Of a DNA stretch of 35,428 bases, positions 34,601 to 35,428 are shown one piece after another. The notes below the pieces were generated by a model that saw nothing but the letters and a program-made list of their open reading frames with translations, ran no database searches and was not told where the DNA came from. The stretch comes from Eubacteriales bacterium (GTDB lineage: Bacteria; Bacillota; Clostridia; Christensenellales; Aristaeellaceae). The stretch is taken from NCBI GenBank assembly GCA_028701335.1, contig JAQVQY010000012.1, positions 1-35,428 of the forward strand. The letters run 5' to 3'. Position 1 is the stretch's first letter, and the number at the start of each line of letters is the position of its first letter. A program made the position numbers and the translations under genes.

Positions 34601-35428
34601 ATGAGCTTATTTCTCAATCAGTTGATCAACGGCCTGCATGTGGGCAGTATCTACGCTCTCATTGCCCTTGGTTATACCATGGTATACGGCATCGTGAAGC
34701 TGATCAACTTTGCCCACGGGGATATCATCATGGTGGGAGCGTACACGGCGGTGATCACCCTGGTCACACTGGGCTGGTCCACGCCGGCGGCGCTTTTGTC
34801 CGCGATTGTGGTATGCGTTGTGTTTGGTGTCCTCATTGAAAGGCTGGCGTACAAACCGCTGCGCCGTTCGCCCCGCATCTCCTCCCTGATCACGGCAATC
34901 GGTGTGAGCATGCTGCTGCAAAATGTAGCGCTGTTGATTTTTGGCGCGCAGCCCAAGCCCTTCCCCACCATTTTGAGTGTGCCGCCGCTTCGCGTTCAAA
35001 ACTTCCAGATCAGCTTTATCACCGTCCTCACTGTGGCAATATCCGGCGTCGTGATGGTCTTCCTCCAGGGCTTTGTCCAGATGTCAAAAACCGGCAAAGC
35101 CATGCGCGCTGTGAGTGAGGATTATAATACGGCCCAACTGATGGGTATCAATGTCAACAACACCATCACCACCACTTTTGTGATCGGCTGCGCGCTGGCC
35201 GGTATTGGCTCGTTCCTGTACTGTATGGCATACCCTTCCGTTTATCCGACTTTGGGATCGATGCCGGGGCTGAAAGCTTTTATTGCCGCCGTGCTGGGGG
35301 GCATCGGGATCATCCCTGGTGCCATGCTGGGTGGTTTTGTGATGGGGGTGGCGGAAAGCCTGACCAAGGCCTATATCTCCTCCCAATTGTCAGACGCTGT
35401 GGTATATGGCATCCTCATTGTGGTGCTG
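34601..35428 (+). CDS. livH: Branched-chain amino acid ABC transporter permease LivH, partial
   Basis: An inner-membrane permease, 276 residues seen before the window ends. The N-terminus (LINGLHVGSIYALIALGYTMVYGIVKLINFAHGD) is the hallmark of LivH. Several hydrophobic helices follow, and the conserved cytoplasmic loop GKAMRAVSEDYNTAQLMGIN contacts the ATPases. GGTGGTGGAG precedes the ATG, 120 bases after livJ. The rest of the gene and presumably livM, livG and livF lie beyond the window. Confidence 0.95.
   Translation, partial: MSLFLNQLINGLHVGSIYALIALGYTMVYGIVKLINFAHGDIIMVGAYTAVITLVTLGWSTPAALLSAIVVCVVFGVLIERLAYKPLRRSPRISSLITAIGVSMLLQNVALLIFGAQPKPFPTILSVPPLRVQNFQISFITVLTVAISGVVMVFLQGFVQMSKTGKAMRAVSEDYNTAQLMGINVNNTITTTFVIGCALAGIGSFLYCMAYPSVYPTLGSMPGLKAFIAAVLGGIGIIPGAMLGGFVMGVAESLTKAYISSQLSDAVVYGILIVVL

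Noticed and set aside
34581-34604. Seven-codon open frame ending in the livH start codon
   Set aside because: It overlaps livH as ATGA but has no ribosome site of its own; most likely chance.

Overview
The window is about 35.4 kb of compact, moderately GC-rich bacterial chromosome. It looks like an anaerobic member of the Bacillota, class Clostridia. The grounds are gene order: ruvC-ruvA-ruvB-queA; phoH-pgpH-ybeY-cdd-era; rimP-nusA-ylxR-ylxQ-infB-rbfA-nrnA-truB; and a formate-tetrahydrofolate ligase gene. AGGAGG-type ribosome sites, sigma-A-like promoters with 17-base spacers and normal TGA stops fit this. I cannot name a genus. No tRNA, rRNA, CRISPR array, insertion sequence or prophage gene was seen, and this is mainly a housekeeping region.

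Layout, left to right. (1) 1-1795, minus: a secreted L,D-transpeptidase cut by the window edge. It is transcribed divergently from (2) 1923-4094, plus: a SNF2 helicase with what looks like a PD-(D/E)XK nuclease domain at its N-terminus. (3) 4099-9134, plus: its own promoter, then ruvC, ruvA, ruvB, queA, psuK and psuG (Holliday junction processing, queuosine synthesis, pseudouridine salvage). (4) 9187-9450, minus: rpsT with a TTG start, sharing a terminator with psuG. (5) 9563-15729, plus: phoH, pgpH, a ybeY-cdd gene fusion, era and apbE, many of them overlapping. (6) 15742-21965, minus: a probable operon of GntR regulator, fhs, Lrp-type regulator, aminotransferase, CapA-like protein and a degenerate isopropylmalate/isocitrate-dehydrogenase-like protein. 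(7) 21962-29452, minus: the rimP-nusA-infB-truB translation/transcription operon with a long structured leader. (8) 29499-31442, plus: tyrS, interrupted by one in-frame TGA, then a YigZ-family gene. (9) 31437-33135, minus: a RluD-family pseudouridine synthase and a Cof-type HAD phosphatase. (10) 33269-35428, plus: livJ and the start of livH, the beginning of a branched-chain amino acid ABC importer that runs off the window.

The points most worth a second look are the TGA inside tyrS, the nuclease-SNF2 fusion beside ruvCAB, the ybeY-cdd fusion (dgkA, which lies between them in Bacillus subtilis, is absent) with a possible internal start for the deaminase, the apparent pseudoenzyme at 15742-16650, the IF2 decapeptide repeats, and the structured leader of rimP. 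I see no obviously new multi-gene system. The nuclease-SNF2 gene and the fhs-to-pseudoenzyme operon are the nearest candidates.
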